Source: Aneurinibacillus sp. REN35 (GTDB taxonomy: Bacteria > Bacillota > Bacilli > Aneurinibacillales > Aneurinibacillaceae). Taken from it: a stretch of 64,000 nt of DNA. The stretch lies in assembly GCF_041379945.2 (NCBI RefSeq), contig NZ_JBFTXJ020000006.1, positions 124,001 through 188,000 of the forward strand, read 5' to 3'. The position numbers and the translations under genes are program-made. The notes beneath the pieces were generated by a model. The model ran no database searches and was not told the DNA's origin. It saw nothing but the letters and a program-made list of their open reading frames with translations. Positions 54,879-64,000 of this stretch are shown piece by piece (within the stretch, counting starts at the first letter, position 1; every line of letters starts with the position of its first letter).

Positions 54879-57338
54879 ATGAAAGCTTACAAGCCGCATG
54901 AAATTGAAATGAAATGGCAGCAGTATTGGAATGAAACGAATGCGCATCGTACGAATGAAGATGATACAAAAGAGAAATTCTACTGCTTAGAACAATTCCC
55001 ATATCCTTCTGGACGTCTGCACATGGGACATATGCGTGTTTATTCTATCGGTGATGTAGTAGCCCGCTATAAGAGAATGAGTGGTTATCAGGTTCTTCAT
55101 CCGATGGGCTGGGATGCTTTTGGGATGCCGGCAGAGAATGCGGCAATTAAACTAGGTGCACAGCCGTCCAAATGGACATATGAGAACATTGATTTTATGA
55201 AAAATCAGCAGAAGAAGCTTGGCGTAAGCTACGATTGGGAACGGGAGTTTGCAACTTGTTCGCCAGATTATTATAAAATGACACAACAGCTTTTCCTTCT
55301 TTTCTATGAACAAGGTCTGGCTTATCGTAAAAATGGAGCGGTTAACTGGTGTCCGCATGACCAAACTGTGCTTGCCAATGAGCAGGTGGAGGATGGCTGT
55401 TGCTGGCGCTGCGGCACTGAAGTAGTCAAGCTTGATCTTGAACAATGGTACTTCAAGATTACTGATTATGCGGATCGTCTGCTCAATGATCTTGACCAGC
55501 TTGAGGGATGGCCAGAAAAAGTAAAGACGATGCAGCGTAATTGGATTGGACGGAGCACAGGGGCGGAAGTAACTTTTGATGTGCCGCAAGTCAATGAGAA
55601 GCTGACTGTCTTTACCACGCGTCCGGATACATTGTATGGTGTTACATTTATGGTGCTAGCTCCGGAACATCCGATTGTGCGCAAGTTGATTGAAGGCAAA
55701 AATAATGAAGCTGAAGTGCTTGCATTTATCGATAAGACAAGAAAAGAATCTGACATCTCCCGTACAGCGGCTGATGTGCCAAAAGAAGGGATGTTCACAG
55801 GTTCTTATGCGCGTCATCCGCTGACCGGTGAAGAGGTACCGATTTGGATTGCGAACTATGTGCTCATGGATTACGGTACGGGTGCGGTCATGGCGGTACC
55901 GGCCCATGATACACGTGACTTCGCTTTTGCCCGTCAGTATGATCTGCCGATTAAGCGTGTGATCATGCCAGAAGGCGAGGCATTTGATGCGAAGGAGACA
56001 ATGGAAGAAGCATACAGTGCGGATGGTGTGCTTGTACAGTCTGAATCATTTGACGGAATGCCAAACCGGGAAGCATTGGAGAAAATCGCTACCCAGCTTT
56101 CAGAGCAGGGTCAAGGCGGAGCAACTGTCTCCTATCGCCTTCGGGACTGGCTTGTATCCCGTCAGCGCTATTGGGGCGCTCCGATTCCAATTATTTATTG
56201 TGATGAGTGCGGTATTGTTCCGGTACCGAAAGAAGACTTACCTGTCATGTTGCCAGAAGACGTCGTGATTGATGGCATGAGCAATCCGCTTGCCAAATCC
56301 GACGCATTCGTGAATACAATCTGCCCGTCGTGCGGCGGCCAGGCGCGTCGTGAGACTGATACGATGGATACGTTTATCGATTCATCATGGTACTACCTCC
56401 GCTTTACAGATGCAAAGAATGATGACATTCCGTTTGAGTCTGCCAAAGCGAATAAGTGGCTGCCTGTTGATGAATACATTGGTGGTATTGAGCATGCGAT
56501 TCTGCACCTGCTTTACTCCCGCTTTTTCACCAAGGTATTGTATGACGCGGGCATGGTTAATTTCACGGAGCCGTTCAAGAGCCTCCTGACACAAGGTATG
56601 GTATTAAAAGATGGGGCTAAGATGTCCAAATCAAAAGGCAACGTAGTCAGCCCGGATGAAATCATTGCAAAGTATGGCGCTGATACAGGCCGTCTCTTCA
56701 TTCTGTTCGCTGCCCCACCAGATCGCGATCTGGAATGGAGCGATAGCGGTGTGGAGGGCAGCTACCGTTTCCTTAACCGCGTATGGCGCATGGTAGACAG
56801 TCATGCTGACCTAACATACGGACAGCCGCAGATGAACCTATCTGATAGCGCTGCTAAGGATTTGAATCGTACACTGCATGCGACCATTAAAAAAGTAAGT
56901 GAAGACATTGGAGAACGCCGTCAGTTTAACACGGCCATCAGCTCGATCATGGAGCTTGTAAACAAAATTTACGCCTATCCACAAGAGGCAGACCGGGGTA
57001 TGCTTGCTCATGCGATTGAGAGCACAGTGATTCTGCTTGCGCCATTTGCTCCGCATATTACCGAGGAGATGTGGCGGATGCTTGGCCACGAAGACAGCGT
57101 GCATCAGCAGAATTGGCCTGCATTTGACGAATCGGCACTTGTGCTTGACGAAGTGGAGATTGTCGTACAAATTAACGGTAAAGTACGCGAGAAAATGGTC
57201 ATTCCTGCAAATGCAACTAAGCAGGAGATGGAAGCAATCGCGAACGAAAATGAAAAAATTAAAGAACTGACGGCAGGCAAAACAATTCGTAAAGTAATTG
57301 CTGTTCCGGGTAAGCTTGTAAATATTGTTGTAGGATAA
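54879..57338 (+). CDS. leuS: Leucyl-tRNA synthetase
   Basis: Class I synthetase of 819 residues. The HIGH-type motif is [15 protein letters not shown] near residue 45, the KMSKS loop is KMSKSKGN, and the CP1 editing domain shows [19 protein letters not shown], which removes wrongly attached amino acids. A zinc-type CPHDQ...CWRCG stretch and a second CPSCGG site are also present. The ATG at 54879 is preceded by TTGGAGG; a TTG one codon earlier is possible. It is controlled by the T-box directly in front. Confidence 0.96.
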   Translation: MKAYKPHEIEMKWQQYWNETNAHRTNEDDTKEKFYCLEQFPYPSGRLHMGHMRVYSIGDVVARYKRMSGYQVLHPMGWDAFGMPAENAAIKLGAQPSKWTYENIDFMKNQQKKLGVSYDWEREFATCSPDYYKMTQQLFLLFYEQGLAYRKNGAVNWCPHDQTVLANEQVEDGCCWRCGTEVVKLDLEQWYFKITDYADRLLNDLDQLEGWPEKVKTMQRNWIGRSTGAEVTFDVPQVNEKLTVFTTRPDTLYGVTFMVLAPEHPIVRKLIEGKNNEAEVLAFIDKTRKESDISRTAADVPKEGMFTGSYARHPLTGEEVPIWIANYVLMDYGTGAVMAVPAHDTRDFAFARQYDLPIKRVIMPEGEAFDAKETMEEAYSADGVLVQSESFDGMPNREALEKIATQLSEQGQGGATVSYRLRDWLVSRQRYWGAPIPIIYCDECGIVPVPKEDLPVMLPEDVVIDGMSNPLAKSDAFVNTICPSCGGQARRETDTMDTFIDSSWYYLRFTDAKNDDIPFESAKANKWLPVDEYIGGIEHAILHLLYSRFFTKVLYDAGMVNFTEPFKSLLTQGMVLKDGAKMSKSKGNVVSPDEIIAKYGADTGRLFILFAAPPDRDLEWSDSGVEGSYRFLNRVWRMVDSHADLTYGQPQMNLSDSAAKDLNRTLHATIKKVSEDIGERRQFNTAISSIMELVNKIYAYPQEADRGMLAHAIESTVILLAPFAPHITEEMWRMLGHEDSVHQQNWPAFDESALVLDEVEIVVQINGKVREKMVIPANATKQEMEAIANENEKIKELTAGKTIRKVIAVPGKLVNIVVG

Positions 57339-57363
57339 ATGTTATAGAATTTTGATAATTTGC

Positions 57364-57373
57364 ATGCTATACT
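57364..57373 (+). promoter_or_regulatory. Extended -10 promoter before the TrpX-type gene
   Basis: TGCTATACT, with TG one base before TATACT, lies about 60 bases upstream of the gene. No good -35 is seen. Confidence 0.45.
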
Positions 57374-57434
57374 TTTTAGAAGCTTATGCAGTAGAAAAGG
57401 CAAGACGAGATGAGAGTGTATGGAGGAGAGGCAG

Positions 57435-58445
57435 ATGAGAAGAGCGCAGGTTATAATAGCCCTGCTCGCAGTGATGATGTTGGCTTTGGTGGGGTGTGGT
57501 CAGAATGCGAAGCAGGAAGCCGCACAGCCGAAGGCGGAGCAGGCAAGCCCGGATAAAAAGGTGAAGGTAGGAATCACACAGATCGTCGAGCATCCGGCGC
57601 TTGATTCTATCCGTAAAGGCATTGTCGATCAATTAGCAGACGAAGGGTTCAAGGACAAAGAGACGATGGAATTGGAGTATCTCAACGCTCAAAATGACAT
57701 GAATAATGTCGCAACGATTGCCCAACAGATGGTAGCGGATAAGAAGGATATTATTATCCCAATTACGACACCATCCGCACAAGCAGTCGCCCAAAAAGCG
57801 AAGGATATTCCCGTAGTCTTCTCTGCGGTAACGGATCCGGTTGCAGCCAAGATTGTGCCTGCTCTAGATAAGCCGGCGGAGTATGTAACGGGTACATCTG
57901 ACGTATCTCCGATGGATAAGCAGGTGCAACTGGTTAAAGAATTCGTTCCGTCTTTAAAAACGCTTGGCGTCATCTATAATACAGGTGAAGTCAATGCGGA
58001 AGTCCAGGTCGGCATGATTGAAGAAGCGGCCAAAGCGCTTGGGGTAAAGGTAGAGAAAGCCGGTGTTTCAAGCTCTAATGAGGTGAAACAGCGCGCTGAA
58101 TCGATTGTTGGCAAAGTAGACGCAATCCTTATCCCGGTCGATAATATGGTTGTCTCTTCTTTCGAGGCACTGCTGACGGTAGCCAAAGCATCAAAAATAC
58201 CTGTATTCGCATCGGATAGCGATACGGTAAAACGAGGTGCAGTGGCTACCTACGGCATTGATTACTATAAGCTGGGCCGACAAACCGGAGTCATGGCTGC
58301 TCGTGTGCTAAAAGGCGAGAAGCCGGGTGCAATCCCGGTAGAAACCCTAAAGGATGTACAATTGATTGTCAATGAAGCTGCAGCGAAAGCCGCCGGCCTA
58401 TCTGTTCCTGACAAACTAAAAGCCGCCGCTGAAGTCATCAAGTAA
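57435..58445 (+). CDS. TrpX/ABC_sub_bind-type substrate-binding lipoprotein
   Basis: Exported lipoprotein of 336 residues: lipid Cys at 21 in MLALVGCG, then a Gln/Ala/Glu-rich spacer and a two-lobe periplasmic-binding fold with VGITQIVEHPALD and GVIYNTGEVNAEVQV. Relatives bind tryptophan or aromatic compounds (TrpX) and normally lie next to a permease and an ATPase. Neither is present here, so it is an orphan, or its partners are elsewhere. GGAGGAGAGG lies before the ATG; the upstream ATG (57420) is within that site. The ligand is not shown by the sequence. Confidence 0.85.
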   Translation: MRRAQVIIALLAVMMLALVGCGQNAKQEAAQPKAEQASPDKKVKVGITQIVEHPALDSIRKGIVDQLADEGFKDKETMELEYLNAQNDMNNVATIAQQMVADKKDIIIPITTPSAQAVAQKAKDIPVVFSAVTDPVAAKIVPALDKPAEYVTGTSDVSPMDKQVQLVKEFVPSLKTLGVIYNTGEVNAEVQVGMIEEAAKALGVKVEKAGVSSSNEVKQRAESIVGKVDAILIPVDNMVVSSFEALLTVAKASKIPVFASDSDTVKRGAVATYGIDYYKLGRQTGVMAARVLKGEKPGAIPVETLKDVQLIVNEAAAKAAGLSVPDKLKAAAEVIK

Positions 58446-58458
58446 TCAGAACTGCACC

Positions 58459-58498
58459 AAAAAACTCCTTCCCTGTTAGTGGAAGGAGTTTTTTTTGT
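58459..58498 (+). terminator. Terminator of the TrpX-type gene, overlapping the end of comER
   Basis: AAAAAACTCCTTCC pairs with GGAAGGAGTTTTTT, then T. The last seven codons of the convergent comER lie within its right arm. Confidence 0.9.
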
Positions 58499-59312
58499 CA
58501 GCAAACGATTCTTTTACTTCGAGTACATCCACATCGAATTTACGGTGTGTTGCTTCGATTAGGTGAGTGAATACGTCCCGTGTCTCCCTATCAAGCACGT
58601 GCAGTCCAATTCCAGTAACACCACCAGGCACACATACCTTAGCTTGTAAGGTGGGCAGAGAAAAGCGCCCGTCTTCTAAAAGCCGTCCCATACCGATTAC
58701 CATCTCTGTCATAAGTCTGGTTGCCTCTTTCTCTGTTATGGTGGTCTCCGCAGCAGCGCTGTCGATAAAACGCTGTAGTAGAAAACTGAAGAATGCTGGA
58801 CCGCAGCTAACAATATCAGAAGAGATGCGCGTTGCTTCTTCTTCAATTTCGATAGGTGTACTAATGTTGGATAACAATGATAGCAGCATCGTGCGATCCT
58901 TGTCATGCAGTCGGCTACCGAACGTCACAAGCGAAGCACCGCTGAGCGCTGTATTCGTAATGCTTGGAATCACCCGGGCTACTTTACAGTGGGAATGAGC
59001 TTCAAGCTGCCGAATTCCGACAGAGCTTGTAATGGAGAGAACAAGCTTCTCCGGTGTCAAATACGGTGCAATCTCATCAAGCACAGTTCGATATTCCAGT
59101 GGCTTGGTACAGAGGAACAGCACGTCCGCCATCTTCGCAACAATCATGTTGGCTCCGGTATCAATTCCGGGATGTTTTTTGACAAGCGTCCGCAGCTTCT
59201 CCGGTGTCCGGTTCGAGGCAATGATACGCTCAGGCGGCACGGCACCGGATTCAATAAAGGCTTCAATGAGAATTGTCCCCATACTTCCCGTTCCGATAAA
59301 GCCAATCTGCAT
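58476..59312 (-). CDS. comER: ComER: pyrroline-5-carboxylate reductase-family protein
   Basis: Protein of 278 residues with the NADP-binding opening MQIGFIGTGSMGTILIEAFI and the ProC-type segments LFLCTKPLEYRTVL and FLQRFIDSAAAETTITEKEATRL. In Bacillus comER is encoded opposite to comEA and is not needed for DNA uptake itself; it affects biofilm and sporulation. The start is set at 59312 with GGGGGGAATCAGG before it. Its C-terminus is coded within a terminator hairpin of the opposite gene. Position before comEA supports the name. Confidence 0.88.
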   Translation of the reverse strand: MQIGFIGTGSMGTILIEAFIESGAVPPERIIASNRTPEKLRTLVKKHPGIDTGANMIVAKMADVLFLCTKPLEYRTVLDEIAPYLTPEKLVLSITSSVGIRQLEAHSHCKVARVIPSITNTALSGASLVTFGSRLHDKDRTMLLSLLSNISTPIEIEEEATRISSDIVSCGPAFFSFLLQRFIDSAAAETTITEKEATRLMTEMVIGMGRLLEDGRFSLPTLQAKVCVPGGVTGIGLHVLDRETRDVFTHLIEATHRKFDVDVLEVKESFADKKNSFH

Positions 59313-59414
59313 CCTGATTCCCCCCGGCAATATGATTGATTAATGTGTATGGGGAAGAAAAGGAATTCAGTACACATATTTTTCTACATGTGCTAAAATG
59401 GAATTGATTGGTAA

Positions 59415-59663
59415 TTATTTGCATAATTCACGTACCATGTCCGCGGTAACAACCTTGCGGGGAGGCAGGTGGTGGCGTTGGGCCAATTGATTGATCTGGT
59501 GTGTGACTTCATTGATTGAATCGACATTCATCTCTTCCCCCTGCTTATATTGTTCGATAGCTTCCTCAATTCTTGATTCCCGCATTGCGTCTAGCTTGCG
59601 GTACAGGGTAATGTATTCGGCTTGTTTAGCCGAGTGTGCAGTAATGGCTTCATGAACACTCAT
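59415..59663 (-). CDS. DUF2533-type small protein
   Basis: Protein of 82 residues, mainly alpha-helical and highly charged. The opening SVHEAITAHSAKQAEYITLYRKLDAMRE and the C-terminal PPRKVVTADMV fit the DUF2533 (YpbS-like) small proteins of Bacillales, whose role is unknown. It has AAAAGGAGGATAT upstream of the start. It lies between comER and comEA, divergent from comEA. Confidence 0.7.
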   Translation of the reverse strand: MSVHEAITAHSAKQAEYITLYRKLDAMRESRIEEAIEQYKQGEEMNVDSINEVTHQINQLAQRHHLPPRKVVTADMVRELCK

Positions 59664-59760
59664 AAGTATATCCTCCTTTTTCTTATCACTTTCAGAATGT
59701 TTATATGAAAATTATAGGTAATCTGTTGGAAAACCACAAGTAAGGGAGAGAAGGTCGCGT

Positions 59761-60450
59761 ATGCAGTGGTCTTGGAACAAAAAAAAGTGGACTGGTAGTA
59801 GTATATGTCTTCTTATTCTTGGTAGTAGTGTTTATTTTTATAACATGGAAAATACACCGCAAGAGCATCCGTTGGCCTTCAGCGAGGCAAAACCGTCTGT
59901 ACAGGAGGATGCTAGACAGGAACAGCAGAGCGCAGAGGTAAAGCAAAACCCCGATCCAACAAGGCAGACAACGGTTCCTGCTCCTACCACCTTTGTGATT
60001 GATGTAAAAGGCGCAGTCGTCTCTCCTGGTGTATATACGTTATCTGCAGATGCAAGGGTCTATCAAGCAATTGGGATGGCAGGCGGCCTTCTGCCCGAAG
60101 CGGATGCCAAGCAAGTTAATGGAGCGCAGAAGCTAGTCGATGGTATGATGATCTATATCCCGCTCAAAGGAGAGCAAATATCGCCAGCAGGACATGCGAC
60201 TCCAGGCTCTGTGACAGGCAGTACACCAGCGGTCGGAACGCAGGGTAAGGAAGAGGCGAAAGTTGATCTTAATACGGCAACAGTAGAACAGCTTCAGACC
60301 ATACCGGGAATTGGACCGCGCAAGGCTGAGGCGATTGTGCAGTATAGAGAAGAGCATGGCCCGTTCAAAACGATAGATTCGTTAACAGGTGTAGCTGGGA
60401 TAGGGGCTAAGACAGTAGAGAAAATGCGAGCCGGAATTTTTGTACAATAA
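59761..60450 (+). CDS. comEA: Competence protein ComEA, DNA receptor
   Basis: Membrane-anchored DNA-binding protein of 229 residues that draws transforming DNA to the channel. One N-terminal span (about 10-28), a long linker, an SLBB-like domain (FVIDVKGAVVSPGVYTL...), and at the end two helix-hairpin-helix motifs (LQTIPGIGPRKAEAIVQYRE and LTGVAGIGAKTVEKM) that bind DNA. The start follows AAGGGAGAGAAGG. The usual partner comEB is separated from it by the S-box-metY unit. Confidence 0.93.
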   Translation: MQWSWNKKKWTGSSICLLILGSSVYFYNMENTPQEHPLAFSEAKPSVQEDARQEQQSAEVKQNPDPTRQTTVPAPTTFVIDVKGAVVSPGVYTLSADARVYQAIGMAGGLLPEADAKQVNGAQKLVDGMMIYIPLKGEQISPAGHATPGSVTGSTPAVGTQGKEEAKVDLNTATVEQLQTIPGIGPRKAEAIVQYREEHGPFKTIDSLTGVAGIGAKTVEKMRAGIFVQ

Positions 60451-60466
60451 AAATTTTCTAATTAAG

Positions 60467-60495
60467 TTGACAGGTCGGAATAGTGAGCCTATAAT
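60467..60495 (+). promoter_or_regulatory. Consensus promoter of S-box-metY
   Basis: TTGACA and TATAAT match perfectly and stand exactly 17 bases apart, 17 bases after comEA. Confidence 0.9.
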
Positions 60496-60548
60496 AAGAG
60501 CAAGAAACGCATACGAAAACATAAGCAACACAGTACAATTTTATAGTA

Positions 60549-60708
60549 TCTCTTATCGAGAGAGGCGGAGGGACTGGCCCGATGAAGCCCGGCAACCGGC
60601 ATGAAGTGCAAGGTGCTAAATCCAGCAAAGCAGTATGCTTTGGAAGATGAGAGCGATGGTACATACCTGCCTATCCGACCCTCTTCTTCTCAAAGAAGAG
60701 GGTTTTTA
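60549..60708 (+). promoter_or_regulatory. SAM (S-box) riboswitch with terminator
   Basis: Aptamer helix P1 is CTCTTATC paired with GATGAGAG; the conserved core GATGAAGCCCGGCAACC (60581-60597) and AAGGTGCTAAATCC follow. A terminator ACCCTCTTCTT/AAGAAGAGGGT with T run stands at 60678-60708. High S-adenosylmethionine should stop transcription before metY. With the promoter it fills the 60451-60762 gap. Confidence 0.95.
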
Positions 60709-60747
60709 TTTTGGTACCTCGCCCGAAACAAAAAAATTAGGTATTGA

Positions 60748-62061
<1,314 letters not shown>

Positions 62062-62077
62062 TAAAATCAGCAGGAGG

Positions 62078-62107
62078 AAGGACAGGAGAAGGTAGCCTGT
62101 CCTTTTT
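62078..62107 (+). terminator. Terminator of metY
   Basis: AAGGACAGG pairs with CCTGTCCTT with a nine-base loop and a T run. Confidence 0.85.
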
Positions 62108-62200
62108 CTGTTGCAGTAGTGGTTTATCTGATTATCAGTTATCATAATAAGAGATCATGCAAATTGAGGTAGAAGAAAGAGAGGAAGGAGAGGGAGGCAG

Positions 62201-62704
62201 ATGGATACACGCAAGTCTTGGGATGAATACTTTATGGATCTGGCCTATATGGCCGCCACCCGTGCAACATGTCCGCGCCGCCATGTTGGCGCAGTCCTGA
62301 CACGGAATCGAAAGGTATTGGGTACCGCATACAATGGGAGCCCAAGCGGAGTCGATTCCTGCCTGGATGTTGGCTGTATGCTTCATAATTATTACGAGAC
62401 GAATACAGATGGAGCGATCATAGAGAAGCAGAAATGTATCCGTACGATTCATGCGGAACAGAATTTACTTCTTTTTACCGATCAGGCGGATCGGCAGGGG
62501 GCGGCGGTATATGTCACTGACCAGCCGTGCTGGACATGTGCGAATCTGATTGCTAATAGCGGAATTGCAGAAGTTGTCTATCACCGGGCATATGCCAAAG
62601 ACTATGAGAAAGTAGCCTGGCTGTTTAAGCAAAAGGAAATCGAGTTTCGCCAAATACAACAATATGCTCCACCGGCCGGTGTCAAGATGGAATTTGTAGA
62701 GTAG
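62201..62704 (+). CDS. comEB: ComEB: deoxycytidylate deaminase-family protein
   Basis: Zinc deaminase of 167 residues. The zinc and catalytic site is HAEQN and DQPCWTCANLIANSGI, and an N-terminal CPRRHVGAVL is typical of dCMP deaminases. It should convert dCMP to dUMP; in Bacillus it is in the comE operon but not required for uptake of DNA and helps ComGA localise. AAGGAGAGGGAGG precedes the ATG. It is not followed by comEC as in Bacillus. Confidence 0.93.
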   Translation: MDTRKSWDEYFMDLAYMAATRATCPRRHVGAVLTRNRKVLGTAYNGSPSGVDSCLDVGCMLHNYYETNTDGAIIEKQKCIRTIHAEQNLLLFTDQADRQGAAVYVTDQPCWTCANLIANSGIAEVVYHRAYAKDYEKVAWLFKQKEIEFRQIQQYAPPAGVKMEFVE

Positions 62705-62813
62705 CATAAATTTTTTTATGAAATACGCAAAAATATGGTATGGATGATGAATAAGGGGGTAAAGATGTAGCAAGAGGATATTATTCTTTCGAACTACGAA
62801 CGAGGTGATTTCA

Positions 62814-63398
62814 ATGCAACCGAATGTCGCAACGATCCGTGGTGTATGTGATAATTTTCAAGCTCCGCAGGAGAGAACAGATGATGTGTACCGCATTGTA
62901 GAAGAGGCCAAGATGCGCCCCGAGATTACGGTGGAAGAGAAGAAGACAATGCAGGGTACATTGCTGCTTGGCTTTTATACCGAACATGGCGTATTCCGCT
63001 TGGTTGTACAAGCGGGACTCCCGATTAAAGGGCGACTCTATATAAATGGTATTACCGAAGAGGAAATGGTAATCAATCCACTCATCCGCCTATTCTATGG
63101 TTCCGTATATTTAATGGGAGCAAGCGGTATGCTTCGTCTCTATGAAGAAGGTGTAAGCAAGGACATCCACTTCCGTGAAGGTCGCATCTATGAAAATAAC
63201 GGCCTTGGCGAAGAGACAGAGCTGGCAAACATCCTGGTAGACCAATATATTGACCAGCAAATTGTAGAGGGGCGCATTAATTTCCTGTTGGAGAAGTTGA
63301 ACGACTGTATGGAGCAGAGAACAGAACCGAATACGCATGTGATTAAGCAAGAGCTGACCGAATTGACGGATCAGTGGAATGAACTGCAGAATTTCTAA
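62814..63398 (+). CDS. Hypothetical protein with possible IDEAL-like C-terminal segment
   Basis: Cytoplasmic protein of 194 residues. The first half (about 25-135) is a beta-rich domain with TLLLGFYTEHGVFRLVV and PLIRLFYGSVYLMGASGMLRLYEEG, and no match I can name. The end is helical: TELANILVDQYIDQQIVEGRINFLLEKLNDC, similar in pattern to the IDEAL segment found in Bacillus proteins, then a short coil. Start at 62814 with GAGGTG six to seven bases before it; the GTG in that site is nine bases up. It stands alone and ends at a terminator. Confidence 0.6.
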   Translation: MQPNVATIRGVCDNFQAPQERTDDVYRIVEEAKMRPEITVEEKKTMQGTLLLGFYTEHGVFRLVVQAGLPIKGRLYINGITEEEMVINPLIRLFYGSVYLMGASGMLRLYEEGVSKDIHFREGRIYENNGLGEETELANILVDQYIDQQIVEGRINFLLEKLNDCMEQRTEPNTHVIKQELTELTDQWNELQNF

Positions 63399-63431
63399 AA
63401 GGAAAGAGAAATCATCTCTTTCCTTTTTTTT
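63397..63431 (+). terminator. Terminator after the IDEAL-like gene
   Basis: AAAAGGAAAGAG pairs with CTCTTTCCTTTT and a long T run follows. Confidence 0.85.
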
Positions 63432-63499
63432 ATATTTAATTTGCCTTCTATGATAAAATATAAAGAAAAACAGACCGTGGGGAAAGGGAGGAAAATTAA

Positions 63500-64000
63500 A
63501 TGGAAATTGTGCTGCCTAGATTAAATCGGCTGGTACCTTCATTGGAATCAACATTCCATAAGCTGGTGGAGGAGCAGGGGGAATTAAGTGAGGCAATTCT
63601 TAGTTGGATGGAGGAGCAGGGAACGCCGCGCGCACGTGAAGCATTAGAAAATGTGGCTGGAGAGCTGCTTGATGTGGCGCAGACATGCATTTCCATGACT
63701 TTCGTGCTTGAAGATCTGGCACCGGATATTCGTCTTGAAGAATTAATTGATGACCATCTCTCCAAGCTTTTGCGCAAAGGATATCTGCAGGATGTGGGTG
63801 GAGATATTTATATTAATGTGAATGAGGCCGGATTTCGAGAGATGAGTCTGCCTCGTCTTGTAATACCGGGTGTGACGCTTGATAGCACGGTATTGAATAT
63901 ATCGGTTGCGGTAGGACGGTTCGCTCAGTGGATCGGCAAATTCCGCGGAGCAAGTGGCGAAGTACGTATTCATAGCGATGAACAGATTGTGAAGGGATGC
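63500..64000 (+). CDS. MazG-like nucleotide pyrophosphohydrolase, 3' end outside the window
   Basis: A reading frame from ATG 63500, with AAAGGGAGG upstream, runs open to the end of the window for 167 codons. The first part (about 1-100) has the all-alpha NTP-pyrophosphatase pattern: VEEQGELSEAIL followed by ENVAGELLDVAQTCISM (EExxE...ExxD), which binds magnesium. After residue 120 a second stretch SLPRLVIPGVTLDSTVLNIS, AVGRFAQWIGKFRG looks like the beginning of a repeat of the same fold. The C-terminus is not visible. Such enzymes remove unwanted nucleoside triphosphates. Confidence 0.7.
   Translation, partial: MEIVLPRLNRLVPSLESTFHKLVEEQGELSEAILSWMEEQGTPRAREALENVAGELLDVAQTCISMTFVLEDLAPDIRLEELIDDHLSKLLRKGYLQDVGGDIYINVNEAGFREMSLPRLVIPGVTLDSTVLNISVAVGRFAQWIGKFRGASGEVRIHSDEQIVKGC

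Overview
The window is typical chromosome of a low-to-mid GC, endospore-forming Gram-positive bacterium (Firmicutes). The evidence seen is strong AGGAGG-type ribosome binding sites, GTG and TTG starts, a small acid-soluble spore protein gene, a hemEHY operon, a T-box leader, an S-box leader, and the yqeGH-aroE-yhbY-nadD-yqeK-rsfS-yqeM and comER/comEA/comEB genes in the order known from Bacillus. The mix of genes looks most like the Aneurinibacillus/Brevibacillus/Paenibacillus side of the Bacillales; that placement is inference. I see no rRNA, tRNA, insertion sequence, prophage or CRISPR array.

Layout. 0-10.7 kb: a cytochrome bd-type oxidase pair, an acyl-CoA synthetase followed by a permease, small membrane proteins, an acyltransferase-3 protein, a PilZ protein, then a dcuA-like dicarboxylate transporter. 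10.7-18.7 kb: aspA (with the transporter, an aspartate/fumarate module), a secreted protein with a charged tail, a spore SASP, then hemEHY, a VanY-like carboxypeptidase and comB on the minus strand. 18.8-32.5 kb: yqhV with a LysM-M14 peptidase, a TauE-type exporter, an ArsB/NhaD-type transporter, a RocB-like peptidase, a polar amino acid ABC transporter, an L,D-transpeptidase, a YkvI-type permease, signal peptidase I, a lipid kinase, a YflT-like stress protein, a DedA/VTT protein and an esterase. 32.6-37.6 kb: the pyruvate dehydrogenase operon pdhABCD. 37.6-49.2 kb: a soluble chemoreceptor, trhO, a DUF2621 protein, an RCK_C membrane protein, cstA-ybdD beside a LytS/LytT two-component system, pncB and an SLH-type surface protein. 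49.3-64 kb: the yqe cluster, T-box-leuS, an orphan TrpX-type binding lipoprotein, comER, a DUF2533 protein, comEA, S-box-metY, comEB, an IDEAL-like protein and a truncated MazG-like gene.

The genes combine into a few coherent themes: pyruvate and C4-dicarboxylate metabolism (pdhABCD, cstA with LytST, dcuA-aspA), heme and respiration (hemEHY, bd oxidase), cell wall remodelling and sporulation, and the ribosome-assembly/NAD/competence cluster. The competence region is interrupted: leuS and trpX lie between yqeM and comER, an S-box-controlled metY with its own promoter lies between comEA and comEB, and comEC does not follow comEB.

No wholly new multi-gene system is obvious. The most unusual signals are regulatory: two inverted repeats whose right arm is the Shine-Dalgarno sequence (SASP and YflT-like genes), several perfect dyads beside promoters, paired repeats upstream of cstA, and tiny ORFs that overlap the next start. 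A few proteins also deserve attention: a Met-rich SLH protein, an RCK_C protein with a pore-loop-like motif, and an apparent tandem MazG-like protein.
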